Shown in pieces: positions 50,373 to 59,842 of a DNA stretch of 64,000 nt. Both the position numbers and the translations under genes were made by a program. Origin of the DNA: Chryseobacterium glaciei (GTDB lineage: Bacteria; Bacteroidota; Bacteroidia; Flavobacteriales; Weeksellaceae); contig NZ_CP015199.1 in assembly GCF_001648155.1 (NCBI RefSeq), positions 3,729,001-3,793,000 of the forward strand, in the 5' to 3' direction. The notes beneath the pieces were generated by a model. It ran no database searches and was not told the origin of the DNA. It saw only the letters and a list, made by a program, of their open reading frames with translations. Every line of letters begins with the position of its first letter. The first letter of the stretch is position 1.

Positions 50373-50437
50373 CTTTTTTTGAGAAATACGAAACGGCTCA
50401 AACAAAGATGATAAAAAGACCGAAAATCTTTTTATAA
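50373..50437 (+). promoter_or_regulatory. Two hairpins in the susC leader
   Basis: CTTTTTTTGAG (50373-50383) pairs with CTCAAACAAAG (50397-50407) with one mismatch. AAAAAGA (50413-50419) pairs with TCTTTTT (50427-50433) around CCGAAAA and is followed by A and T. The second hairpin is terminator-like, so the leader may attenuate transcription of the polysaccharide locus. Confidence 0.45.
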
Positions 50438-50468
50438 ATAATTGATTGTACAAATAAATTGAAACTAT

Positions 50469-53303
50469 ATGAAACAAAGTGATTTAAAGTATTCATGTCT
50501 CATTGCTGTTCTATACTTTGGTATGAATGTCAATGCGCAGACTACTCCCAAAAAAGATACTCTGAAAGAGCAGAAGATCGAGGAGGTAGTAATGATTGGG
50601 TATGGTTCTCAGAAAAAAGAAAATGTTACCGGAAGTATTGGTCTTGTTTCTGCAAAAGATTTAGCAGATAAACCGAACGCAAACCCACTAAACTCTGTGC
50701 AAGGAAAATTGGCAGGGGTAAATATTGTGACATCAGGTACACCAGGTGGATCTCCTCGGGTGGATATTAGAGGGGTTGGATCTTTGTCTGGTAATACAGT
50801 TTTCATTGTTGATGGAATGTTAACGGAAGATATTTCTTTCCTTAATCCTCAGGATATCGAATCGATGAGTGTTTTGAAAGATCCCTCAAGTTTGGCAATT
50901 TTTGGAGCTAAAGCTGCAAATGGAGCTGTAATTATCAAAACTAAGAGTGGAAAAGGAAAACCTGTTTTTAATGTTAATTCTTATTTAGGAATTAAAACTG
51001 TTACGAATGTTCCTAAAATGGTAAATGGAGATCAGTATATAGAGCTATACAATGAAAAAGTGCGTAATGATGTGCTGAATCCTCAACCTTCTGATTTTAT
51101 AACGAAAGCACAATATCCTGGTAATGCAGATTGGTTCAAAGAGATTTTGCGTACAAGCATTATCAATTCTAATGATTTTTCTGCTTCAGGAAGTCTAGGT
51201 AAACTTAATTATTATGGTAGCGTTGGGTATCTTCAGGATGAAGGGAATCTAGCTGCCGGTCAAGGAATTAATTCTGGAAGTGGTTTTAACCGATTTAATA
51301 CCAAATTAAACCTTAGTTATAAGATTACAGATAATATTACGATTGGAGATAATTTTTCTTTTTCCAAAACACGTACTGATGTCGCACAAAATCCTCTATT
51401 AGATGCACGTAATGCACCTCCAGTATTTGATGTTATTAATCCTGCGAGTGGAGATTATCAGTATATTACATTATTAAACGTACCTAATCCAAGGGCAAAG
51501 CTTGATCTTTATCGTTCTCAAGTAAGACAGGAAAGATTGCTTAATAATATTTGGGCAGAAATTAAATTTTTGAAAGACTTTACTTTTAGAAGTAGTTATA
51601 CCAGCGATAGTTATAGCCCGAGCCAGTATGAATATACACCAACATTACTTTATGTTCCTATTAGTAGCCAAAAACAATCAACACTAATAACTAGAAATAA
51701 CAGATATAGAAACTATGTTTGGGATAACACTATTAATTGGAAAAAAGATTTTGGGAATCATAATTTGGAATTGTTAGCTGGTTTTTCCAGAATTAGAGAT
51801 TCCAGATCAGAAGATGTATGGACTGCTAAAAATGTAAATTATAACGGTACCAATGGTTCTCTAAATATTGGTAATGGTACTGATATTTTTAATTATCACG
51901 ATACCGCTGCTGCAGTTACCGATGGTAGACCAGAAGCAACACAAGATCAGCAAAGAATAGAGTCTTTTTTTGGAAGGATAAATTATGACTATGCCGGTAA
52001 GTATCTTTTAAATGCCTCTGTACGTAGAGATGCAAGTTCGCAAATATCAACAGACAGATATAAAACTTTTCCTGCTGTAAGTGTTGGTTGGGTAGTTTCA
52101 AAAGAAGGTTTTATGAGTGAGCAGAATGTTTTTGATTTGTTGAAATTGAGAGCAAGCTGGGGTAAATTAGGTAACCCGAGAGTTAAAAGAGATTATTCTC
52201 CGATTGTAACTAATATTGGTGGAGGTGTATATTATGGTAACACTGGATATCCAGCAGGAACGGTTGACAGAGTGATTGATCCGTCAATTGGTTGGGAAAC
52301 AACAACGGGTTCAGATTTTGGTGTTGAGATGGCATTTTTAAATAATAAATTAAAAGTTGAGGGAGCTTATTATAACAAAGAATCAAAAGATATAGTTTAT
52401 GCAATTAATCAAGCCACGATTTCCGGAGCTAGTAATCCGTATGATTATATCACGAATGCTTACTCTTTTAAAAATAAAGGTTTTGAAGTATCTGTAAATT
52501 ATAATGCAAATCTTAGTGAAAGTGTTAAGCTTGGAGTTTATGGAAACTTCACATCTCTTAAAAATGAGATCACAAACGTTTATCAAGATTCATTCTTAGA
52601 AACAGGAGCTAGTTTATTTGGTAATTCAATTGTAAGATTACAAGCAGGGCAAGCTGTTGGCTCTTATTATGGATACGAAGTTGCAGGCGTGTTCCAAACT
52701 GACGCTGAAGCGGCTGCATCCGGGCAGAACGGAGCAAAGGCAGGATGGTTCAAGTTTACAGATCTTGATGGAAATGGAGTAATTGATACCAGAGATAAAA
52801 CTTTCTTAGGTAGTCCTATCCCCAAAGGAACTTATGGATTTGGAATAAACTTGACCGTTCATTCAATTGATTTTGGAATAGATTTCCAAGGAGTTTTTGG
52901 TAATAAAATTTATAATTATAACCGTGAGCAACGTTATGGTAATGAAAGCTGGGATCTTGATATGTATAATAACAGATGGACGGGTGCGGGTACTTCCAAC
53001 ACCAATTCTATGATTACTTCCAACCAATCTATTATTTTACCAAGCAGCTTTTATGTAGAAGATGGCAGCTATTTTAGAATCAGAAATATTCAGGTAGGAT
53101 ATAATTTACCTTCATCATTAGCTCAATCTTTATCAGTTAAAAAACTGAGAATATATCTAAGTGCACAAAACCCATTAACAATTTTCAAATATAACGGATT
53201 CTCTCCTGAAATTATGAATTCTGATAGAGTACAAATGGGTATTGATAATAATATTTATCCAATTTCTGCTATTTATACAATGGGTATGAATTTAACATTT
53301 TAA
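50469..53303 (+). CDS. SusC/RagA-family TonB-linked outer-membrane transporter
   Basis: The 944-residue protein has a signal peptide ending near NAQ, a TonB-box-like start (KIEEVVMIGYGSQKKENVTGSI), and a plug domain (NPLNSVQGKLAGVNIVTSG, SPRVDIRGVGSLSGNTVFIVDGML). A long beta-barrel follows, ending in MNLTF. The usual N-terminal carboxypeptidase-like domain of SusC proteins is absent, making it a short form. Together with SusD it imports oligosaccharides across the outer membrane. It is the first gene of a locus with two glycosidases. Confidence 0.95.
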   Translation: MKQSDLKYSCLIAVLYFGMNVNAQTTPKKDTLKEQKIEEVVMIGYGSQKKENVTGSIGLVSAKDLADKPNANPLNSVQGKLAGVNIVTSGTPGGSPRVDIRGVGSLSGNTVFIVDGMLTEDISFLNPQDIESMSVLKDPSSLAIFGAKAANGAVIIKTKSGKGKPVFNVNSYLGIKTVTNVPKMVNGDQYIELYNEKVRNDVLNPQPSDFITKAQYPGNADWFKEILRTSIINSNDFSASGSLGKLNYYGSVGYLQDEGNLAAGQGINSGSGFNRFNTKLNLSYKITDNITIGDNFSFSKTRTDVAQNPLLDARNAPPVFDVINPASGDYQYITLLNVPNPRAKLDLYRSQVRQERLLNNIWAEIKFLKDFTFRSSYTSDSYSPSQYEYTPTLLYVPISSQKQSTLITRNNRYRNYVWDNTINWKKDFGNHNLELLAGFSRIRDSRSEDVWTAKNVNYNGTNGSLNIGNGTDIFNYHDTAAAVTDGRPEATQDQQRIESFFGRINYDYAGKYLLNASVRRDASSQISTDRYKTFPAVSVGWVVSKEGFMSEQNVFDLLKLRASWGKLGNPRVKRDYSPIVTNIGGGVYYGNTGYPAGTVDRVIDPSIGWETTTGSDFGVEMAFLNNKLKVEGAYYNKESKDIVYAINQATISGASNPYDYITNAYSFKNKGFEVSVNYNANLSESVKLGVYGNFTSLKNEITNVYQDSFLETGASLFGNSIVRLQAGQAVGSYYGYEVAGVFQTDAEAAASGQNGAKAGWFKFTDLDGNGVIDTRDKTFLGSPIPKGTYGFGINLTVHSIDFGIDFQGVFGNKIYNYNREQRYGNESWDLDMYNNRWTGAGTSNTNSMITSNQSIILPSSFYVEDGSYFRIRNIQVGYNLPSSLAQSLSVKKLRIYLSAQNPLTIFKYNGFSPEIMNSDRVQMGIDNNIYPISAIYTMGMNLTF

Positions 53304-53313
53304 TTAAAAAATC

Positions 53314-54735
53314 ATGAAAAAAATATTTTTAACAATCTCAATATTTTCAATATTTGCTAGCTGTAATAATGATTTTGTTGATATTAAACCCGAAGGGGTA
53401 GTAGTAGCAGAGGACTTCTATAAAACAGAAGCTGATGCTATGAAAGCGACGAATGCTATATACAGCTTCCTAAGAAGTTGGGAAAACTCTGGTTTTCCTG
53501 CACAGTTTGTGTTTGGAGTAACTGGAGATGACGTCGAAAAAGGATCAAATCCTGGTGATGCATCTTTTATCAATGCGTATAATAATTTTTCTTTTACAAC
53601 AAGTGATGACGGAGTTAATGGATACTGGACTGGTCAATGGCAAGCCGTTCAAAGAACAAACCAGGTTATTACCAATGTTCCGAACATTGATATGGATACA
53701 GCTCTTAAAACAAGATTGGTTGCAGAAGCTAAAATGTTGAGAGCTTATTTCTATTTTAATTTGGTAAGAATATATGGTGGCGTTCCTATTTTTGATGGGA
53801 TACAAATTGATTATATTAATAAACCAAGAAATACTGCTGCAGAGGTATATGCGTTTATTGTAAAGGATTTAACTGAAGCATCTGCAATTTTACCGCAAAC
53901 ATATCCTGCAGGTCAGGAAGGAAGAGTTACGAAAGGTGCTGCTCTGGGATTACTCTCAAAAGTTTATCTTTATATGAAAGACTACCAAAAAGCCTATGAC
54001 GTTTCAACTCAAGTAAAAGGAATGGGATATTCTTTAGATCCTAGTTTTAATCACTTATTTAGACCGGCAGGTGAATTTGGAACTGAGTCAGTTTTCGAAG
54101 TTAATTGTGGTTGTTCTCCAGAATTCGGTGGGAGTCAGTATGCAGAAGTTCAGGGGGTGAGAAATCAGTACGGATGGGGTTTCTTTACGCCAACTCAAGC
54201 ATTAGAGAATGCATTTGAACCTGGTGATATCAGAAAACAATTTACCATTCTTAGAGAAGGTCAAACTACACCTGAAGGTGATCTTATCAAAAAAGGAGAT
54301 CCGCAAGCAGGCAATACTTGGAATTATAAAACTTACGTTCCTTCATCACTTAACAATAATGCGTGCGGATATGGATCAATCCAAAACATAAGAATCTTGA
54401 GATTTGCAGACATTCTTTTAATCAATGCCGAGGCAGCAAACGAATTAGGAAATACTGCGGTTGCGATTACAGATATCAACTTAGTAAGAAACAGAGCTCA
54501 GCTTGCGAATACAACTGCAACTAGTCAGTCCACTCTTAGAGCTGCAATTTGGCAAGAGAGAAGGGTTGAATTGGCAATGGAAAATGATAGATTTCCAGAT
54601 TTAGTAAGAACAGGTCAAGCTGCTACTTTCCTTGGTCCATTAGGATTTCAGACTGGTAAAAATGAGTTATTTCCAATACCTTTAAGAGCAATTACAGATA
54701 GTAAAGGTATTTTAACGCAAAACCCCGGCTACTAA
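53314..54735 (+). CDS. SusD/RagB-family surface glycan-binding lipoprotein
   Basis: The 473-residue lipoprotein (ISIFSIFASC, Cys17) has the SusD pattern: FVDIKPEGVVVAEDFYKTEADAMKATNAIYS, TPR-like helices with LVAEAKMLRAYFYFNLVRIYGGVP, AALGLLSKVYLYMKDYQKAY, and the closing IWQERRVELAMENDRFPDLVRTG and LFPIPLRAI. It caps the SusC barrel and binds glycan. It lies 10 bp after susC. Confidence 0.95.
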   Translation: MKKIFLTISIFSIFASCNNDFVDIKPEGVVVAEDFYKTEADAMKATNAIYSFLRSWENSGFPAQFVFGVTGDDVEKGSNPGDASFINAYNNFSFTTSDDGVNGYWTGQWQAVQRTNQVITNVPNIDMDTALKTRLVAEAKMLRAYFYFNLVRIYGGVPIFDGIQIDYINKPRNTAAEVYAFIVKDLTEASAILPQTYPAGQEGRVTKGAALGLLSKVYLYMKDYQKAYDVSTQVKGMGYSLDPSFNHLFRPAGEFGTESVFEVNCGCSPEFGGSQYAEVQGVRNQYGWGFFTPTQALENAFEPGDIRKQFTILREGQTTPEGDLIKKGDPQAGNTWNYKTYVPSSLNNNACGYGSIQNIRILRFADILLINAEAANELGNTAVAITDINLVRNRAQLANTTATSQSTLRAAIWQERRVELAMENDRFPDLVRTGQAATFLGPLGFQTGKNELFPIPLRAITDSKGILTQNPGY

Positions 54736-54810
54736 AAAACAATAATAAACTTTAGAGGAGAATGAAAGTTCTCCTCTTCTTTTAGGGATGATTTTAAAAA
54801 TAAATGAATT

Positions 54811-56199
54811 ATGAAAAGGATAACACTATCAATTGCTGTAGTATCATTATTTGCAGTTTCATGCAAAAACTCCCAAAATATAAAAAAAGAATCTACTCAC
54901 AAATCAGTCGTAAAAAGCAATATCACAGATGAGCAGCTCATGGACAAAGTCCAGATGGATGCCTTAAAATATTTCTGGGATTATGCAGAGCCGAATTCTA
55001 TGTTGGGAAGAGAGCGCTATCACGAAGACAATATCTATCCGGATAATGATAAACATGTAGTCACTACAGGAGGATCAGGATTTGGATTAGCAACTATTTT
55101 GGTCGGAGTTGAAAGAGGTTTTGTTCCAAGAAAAGAAGCGGTAAAAAGACTTACTACGATGATGGATTTCTTAGCAAAAGCAGACCGTCATAAAGGAGCT
55201 TGGTCGCACTGGATTAATGGAGAAACAGGAAAGACTGTTCCTTTCGGGAAGAAAGATAATGGTGGAGATCTTGTAGAGACAGCATTCCTTACTTCAGGAA
55301 TTCTAATGGTTCGTGAATATTTCAAAAACGGAAATGCCGAAGAAAAAGCATTAGCCCAAAAATGTGACGAACTTTGGAAAGGTATTCAATGGAACTGGTA
55401 CACCAAAGGAGGTGAAAAAGTCCTTTATTGGCACTGGTCACCGGAATATCAATGGGAAATGAACTTTCCGCTGGAAGGCTATAACGAATGCTTAATCACT
55501 TATATTTTAGCAGCATCATCGCCTACTTATTCAATCGACGCCGAAACGTATTACAAAGGCTGGACAAGAAACGGAACCTACCTTTCAAACAAAGAAAAAT
55601 ACGGACTTCCAATGTACGTAAAGCATAATGGAGCTGAAGAATATGGCGGTCCTTTATTCTGGACACAATATTCTTACATCGGCTTAGATCCAACCAATTT
55701 ATCAGATAAATTAATTAAAAATTATTTCGATTTAAATAAAAATCAGGTTCTTATCGACTACAAATACTGCGTTGAAAATCCAAAACAATGGAAAGGTTAT
55801 GGATCAAATTATTGGGGATTAACTGCAGGTTATTCAAGAAATAAAGACGGAAGCGTTGGCTACGATGCTCATTTCCCACAAAATGACCATGGGGTAATCA
55901 CTCCTACCGCGGCCTTGAGTAGTTTTCCGTATTCACCAAAAGAATCAATGGACTTTTTGAGATTTATATACACTCAAAATCCTGAATTCATCGGTTCTGC
56001 AGGGCCTTACGATGCAACTTCGATCAATTATGACAATTGGACGACTCCAAGATATTTAGCGATCGATCAGGGAACAATTGCTCCGATGATTGAAAACTAC
56101 AGAACAGGATTTTTATGGAAATTATTCATGAATGCTCCTGAAATCCAACAAGGATTAAAGAAATTAAGTTTCAAATCTGAAAAATATAATATTAAATAG
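54811..56199 (+). CDS. GH144-type glucoamylase-domain lipoprotein, probable endo-beta-1,2-glucanase
   Basis: The 462-residue lipoprotein (VSLFAVSC, Cys17) contains the 'glucoamylase' domain PF10091: DALKYFWDYAEPNSMLGRER near residue 50, GGSGFGLATILVGVERGF, WSHWINGETGKTVPFG, DLVETAFLTSGILMVREYF, and WEMNFPLEGYNECLITYILA. In CAZy this domain type includes GH144 endo-beta-1,2-glucanases. It follows susD by 75 bp and precedes an esterase-like gene and a GH3 enzyme. The exact bond specificity is inferred from family and context. Confidence 0.85.
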   Translation: MKRITLSIAVVSLFAVSCKNSQNIKKESTHKSVVKSNITDEQLMDKVQMDALKYFWDYAEPNSMLGRERYHEDNIYPDNDKHVVTTGGSGFGLATILVGVERGFVPRKEAVKRLTTMMDFLAKADRHKGAWSHWINGETGKTVPFGKKDNGGDLVETAFLTSGILMVREYFKNGNAEEKALAQKCDELWKGIQWNWYTKGGEKVLYWHWSPEYQWEMNFPLEGYNECLITYILAASSPTYSIDAETYYKGWTRNGTYLSNKEKYGLPMYVKHNGAEEYGGPLFWTQYSYIGLDPTNLSDKLIKNYFDLNKNQVLIDYKYCVENPKQWKGYGSNYWGLTAGYSRNKDGSVGYDAHFPQNDHGVITPTAALSSFPYSPKESMDFLRFIYTQNPEFIGSAGPYDATSINYDNWTTPRYLAIDQGTIAPMIENYRTGFLWKLFMNAPEIQQGLKKLSFKSEKYNIK

Positions 56200-56207
56200 T
56201 ATTTTTT

Positions 56208-56272
56208 AGGAGCTTAATCCCGCTTTCCGCACTCACAAAATGAGCTCAGACAAATGCTTCAATTGGGGCTAG
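56208..56272. repeat. Dispersed repeat family A, copy 2 (short)
   Basis: AGGAGCTTAATCCCGCTTTC at the left and ATTGGGGCTAG at the right match the ends of the other copies. The middle is shorter (65 bp in all) and different. Confidence 0.75.
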
Positions 56273-56284
56273 TTAATAATAAAC

Positions 56285-56319
56285 AAATCCTTGTCAAGGT
56301 TTAAAACCTTGACAAGGAT
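56285..56319. repeat. Perfect 17-bp-arm palindrome
   Basis: AATCCTTGTCAAGGTTT-A-AAACCTTGACAAGGATT is a perfect 35-bp palindrome directly after repeat family A copy 2. A comparable palindrome follows copy 3 at 60508. Confidence 0.9.
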
Positions 56320-56408
56320 TACAGAAATCACATCAATAGGAACGGGGCTTAACCCGTTTGACAAAAACATAAAAATCAAACGGCTTGAGCCAAAACCTAA
56401 TATTTAAC

Positions 56409-57116
56409 ATGAAAATTAAACTAAACCATTTACCACTTTTATTGCTGCCGTTTTCATTGAGTGTTAACGCTCAGGAAATAAAAGGAGAATTAAACAAAGA
56501 AGTCAAAAGGCAGGAAAAGATTTCCTACATTTTAGATTACCCTCAAAAGGTAAAAGGAAATGTCCCTTTGATCGTATTTCTTCACGGTTCGGGAGAAAGA
56601 GGAACAAATCTGGAGATCGTAAAAGCACACAGTCCGTTCACGTATAAAAACCTGATTAAGGAACCTGTTGCGATTTTGGCGCCTCAATGTCCGGAAAACA
56701 TGTGGTGGGATACCGAAACGGTTTATAATTTAATTAAAGAAATTCAGAAAAAATATAAGATTGATGCTTCCAGAATTTACCTTACCGGGCTTTCAATGGG
56801 AGGTTGGGGAACGTTGAAACTGGCAATGGAGCATCCTGAAATGTTTGCGGCCGTAGTTTCGGTTTGTGCTCCGACAGATCAGGTAATGACGGCAAATATC
56901 GATCAGTACAAAGATTTAAACATGAAAATTTTTCATGGCGGAATGGACGACGTAGTTTTACCCGAAAATGCATTAAATTTTTACCAAAAAATACATCCCG
57001 TAAATCCAACCGCAGAATTAACAATTTTCCCTAATGACAACCATAATTCTTGGGATTCAACCTATTCAAATCCCGCATTGTACGAATGGATGTTGTCAAA
57101 AAGAAAAGGAAAATAA
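56409..57116 (+). CDS. Exported alpha/beta hydrolase (dienelactone hydrolase/esterase-like)
   Basis: Using ATG 56409 the 235-residue protein has a signal peptide (LPLLLLPFSLSVNAQ) and an alpha/beta-hydrolase core: PLIVFLHGSGERG (oxyanion region), GLSMGGWGTLKLAM with nucleophile Ser, GGMDDVVLPENA with the acid, and NDNHNSWDSTY with the His. Its place between GH144 and GH3 genes suggests removal of acyl groups from the glycan, for example acetyl or succinyl. That is inference. Confidence 0.85.
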   Translation: MKIKLNHLPLLLLPFSLSVNAQEIKGELNKEVKRQEKISYILDYPQKVKGNVPLIVFLHGSGERGTNLEIVKAHSPFTYKNLIKEPVAILAPQCPENMWWDTETVYNLIKEIQKKYKIDASRIYLTGLSMGGWGTLKLAMEHPEMFAAVVSVCAPTDQVMTANIDQYKDLNMKIFHGGMDDVVLPENALNFYQKIHPVNPTAELTIFPNDNHNSWDSTYSNPALYEWMLSKRKGK

Positions 57117-57154
57117 TTGTTCAAATTTAATAATATTAGTAAATTTTAAAAGTC

Positions 57155-57348
57155 GCTATCAATTGCTGAGTGAAACGCCCTTGCGAACAAAAAATATCCA
57201 CAACAATTGTAAAAAAAAGTTAGCGAACTTTGCGTTTAAAACAAAATTATTATTATTAAAAAAGTAAAGGATAAAACCTTGACTAAGTCAAACGCCCTTG
57301 CGCCTTAAAACATAAAGTTTATAAAAAGATTGTGCCTTTGCGTTTAAC
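57155..57348. repeat. CTTGCGAAC-type filler repeats
   Basis: TGCTGAGTGAAACGCCCTTG (57164) recurs at 63188 as TGCTGAGTGAAACGCCTTTG. Both are followed by GCGAAC and, further on, by GCGAAC..TTGCGTTT. CTTGCGCC and TTTGCGTTTAACC continue the pattern. No gene is seen in 57117-57402. Confidence 0.65.
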
Positions 57349-57402
57349 CAACCAAAAATTAAAACAAAAAATAGAACTATAATTTATAACGAAGATAGAT
57401 TT

Positions 57403-59730
57403 ATGAAAAAGTTAATTGTAATCGCCACTTTAGCATTGGCACCTGTGTTTTCGGCGCAGGAAATGGTAAATAAGCCCGTTCAGTCTTACCAGACGGCTCA
57501 ATATCAGGCTAAAAAGAAAGCTTTTGTAGATAATCTTTTGTCTAAAATGACTTTAGATGAAAAGATCGGACAGCTGAATTTACCAAGTTCAGGTGACTTT
57601 ACTACAGGTCTGGCTCAAAGTTCCGATATCGGAAAAAAAGTAGAGCAAGGCTTAGTTGGTGGACTATTCAACATAAAAGGAGCTGATAAAATTAAAGCAG
57701 TTCAAAAAGTAGCAGTGGAAAAAAGCCGTTTGAAAATTCCTTTGATTTTCGGAATGGACGTTATCCACGGTTACGAAACAACTTTCCCGATTCCATTAGG
57801 TTTAGCGGCTTCTTGGGATATGAATTTGGTTCAGCAGTCAGCAAAAGTTGCGGCAAAAGAAGCCGCTTCTGACGGAATCAACTGGACGTTCTCTCCAATG
57901 GTTGACATTTCCCGTGAACCAAGATGGGGTAGAGTTTCCGAAGGTTCTGGTGAAGATCCATATTTAGGAAGTGAGATCGCTAAAAATATGGTGTACGGTT
58001 ACCAAGGAAAAGACTTGGCAAACGGAACTAATATTTTAGCTTGTGTTAAGCACTTTGCATTGTATGGAGCGGGGGAATCGGGTAGAGATTACAATACCGT
58101 TGATATGAGCCACGTGAGAATGTTTAACGAATATTTCCCACCTTACAAAGCGGCTGTTGATGCTGGAGTAGCTTCTGTGATGGCCTCTTTCAATGAAGTG
58201 GACGGAGTTCCTGCAACAGGAAACAGATGGCTTCAAACTGAGGTTTTAAGAAATAAATGGAACTTCAAAGGTTTCGTAGTAACAGATTATACAGGAATCA
58301 ACGAAATGGTTGACCATGGAATGGGAGACCTTCAACAGGTTTCTGCATTGGCTTTAAAAGCTGGAGTTGACATGGATATGGTTGGTGAAGGATTTTTAAC
58401 AACATTAAAAAAATCTTTAGCTGAAGGAAAAGTAACTCAGGCTGAAATCGATTTAGCAACAAAAAGAATTCTTGAATCAAAATACGATCTAGGTTTGTTT
58501 GATAATCCTTACAAACACGGAGACGCAAAATTAGCAGCGAAAGAGGTTTACAGCATGGAAAACCGTAACATCGCGAGAAATGCTGCAGCTCAGTCAATGG
58601 TTTTAATGAAAAACGATAACCAAGTTCTTCCTTTGAAAAAATCAGGAACTGTTGCGGTGATCGGCCCATTGGTTAATAATTCTTTAAACATGGCCGGAAC
58701 TTGGAGTGTTGCTGCTCAACATGACAAAGCGGTTAATTTAATGCAAGGTCTTCAGGCGAACTTTGGAAAAGAAGTGAAATTCGTTTCTGCGAAAGGTGCC
58801 AACATCGATTATGATGCAAAATTAGAAGATATTTACGCAGCCCACGGTAAAAAAACTGACAGAGACAGCCGTTCAAAAGAAGCTTTATTAAAAGAAGCGG
58901 TTGACGTTGCAAGCAAAGCGGACGTTATCGTTTTAGCGATCGGAGAATCTGCAGAAATGAGTGGAGAATCTTCTTCAAGAACTGAAATTACGATTCCTCA
59001 GTCTCAGGTAGATTTATTAAATGAATTAAAAAAGACAGGAAAACCAATCGCAATGGTACTTTTCACAGGTCGTCCATTAGCTTTGACGAATGTAAAAGAT
59101 ACGCCTGATGCAATTCTTAATGTTTGGTTCGCTGGTTCAGAAGCTGGAAATGCAATTTCTGACGTTCTTTTCGGAAAAGTAAATCCTTCAGGAAAACTTC
59201 CGATGACTTTCCCAAGAAGTCTTGGACAGGTTCCAATTTATTATAATGCTAAAAATACAGGTCGCCCATTAGACCAAAAATTAGTTGATAAATGTGAATA
59301 TCAAAGATTCCGTTCAAACTATATGGATGAGTGTAATACACCGTTGTATCCGTTTGGTTACGGGTTGAGTTATACAAAATTCAATTATTCTGATGTTACG
59401 GTTTCTAATGCCAATCCAAAAGGAAATCAGACGGTTCAGGCTTCTGTAACCGTTACGAATTCTGGAAATTATGATGGAGCTGAGGTTGTTCAGTTATACA
59501 TCAGAGATATGGTTGGAAGTATCACAAGACCTGTAAAAGAGTTGAAAGGTTTCCAAAAAGTGATGCTGAAAAAAGGAGAATCTAAGAAAATTACTTTCGA
59601 TATCACTCCTGAAAGCTTGAAATTCTACAACGGAGATTTAAAATTCGATTGGGAATCCGGAGATTTCGACATCATGATCGGAACCAATTCTGAGGATGTA
59701 AAACATTCAAAAATTAATTGGACAAAATAA
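57403..59730 (+). CDS. bglX: Periplasmic GH3 beta-glucosidase
   Basis: The 775-residue protein has a signal peptide (VIATLALAPVFSAQ). It has the GH3 N-terminal barrel (MTLDEKIGQLNLP, GMDVIHGYETTFPIPLG, REPRWGRVSEGSGEDPYLG) with nucleophile Asp295 in GFVVTDYTG, the C-terminal alpha/beta domain, and a fibronectin-III-like end domain (AEVVQLYIRDMVGSITRPVK). It follows BglX in length and order. In this locus it probably splits the oligosaccharides released by the GH144 enzyme. The 286-bp gap before it holds repeats of the CTTGCGAAC family. Confidence 0.95.
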   Translation: MKKLIVIATLALAPVFSAQEMVNKPVQSYQTAQYQAKKKAFVDNLLSKMTLDEKIGQLNLPSSGDFTTGLAQSSDIGKKVEQGLVGGLFNIKGADKIKAVQKVAVEKSRLKIPLIFGMDVIHGYETTFPIPLGLAASWDMNLVQQSAKVAAKEAASDGINWTFSPMVDISREPRWGRVSEGSGEDPYLGSEIAKNMVYGYQGKDLANGTNILACVKHFALYGAGESGRDYNTVDMSHVRMFNEYFPPYKAAVDAGVASVMASFNEVDGVPATGNRWLQTEVLRNKWNFKGFVVTDYTGINEMVDHGMGDLQQVSALALKAGVDMDMVGEGFLTTLKKSLAEGKVTQAEIDLATKRILESKYDLGLFDNPYKHGDAKLAAKEVYSMENRNIARNAAAQSMVLMKNDNQVLPLKKSGTVAVIGPLVNNSLNMAGTWSVAAQHDKAVNLMQGLQANFGKEVKFVSAKGANIDYDAKLEDIYAAHGKKTDRDSRSKEALLKEAVDVASKADVIVLAIGESAEMSGESSSRTEITIPQSQVDLLNELKKTGKPIAMVLFTGRPLALTNVKDTPDAILNVWFAGSEAGNAISDVLFGKVNPSGKLPMTFPRSLGQVPIYYNAKNTGRPLDQKLVDKCEYQRFRSNYMDECNTPLYPFGYGLSYTKFNYSDVTVSNANPKGNQTVQASVTVTNSGNYDGAEVVQLYIRDMVGSITRPVKELKGFQKVMLKKGESKKITFDITPESLKFYNGDLKFDWESGDFDIMIGTNSEDVKHSKINWTK

Positions 59731-59737
59731 TATTTCT

Positions 59738-59766
59738 AAGCCACTCAAAATGAGTGGCTTTTTTTG
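59738..59766 (+). terminator. Terminator of the polysaccharide locus
   Basis: AAGCCACTCA-AAA-TGAGTGGCTT is a perfect 10-bp stem followed by a T run, 8 bases after the GH3 stop. Confidence 0.9.
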
Positions 59767-59842
59767 TATCTTAGAATTTAAATTAACTAATACCATATTT
59801 TGGCACACTTTTTACCAAATTGAAAACATTTAAAATTAAAAT

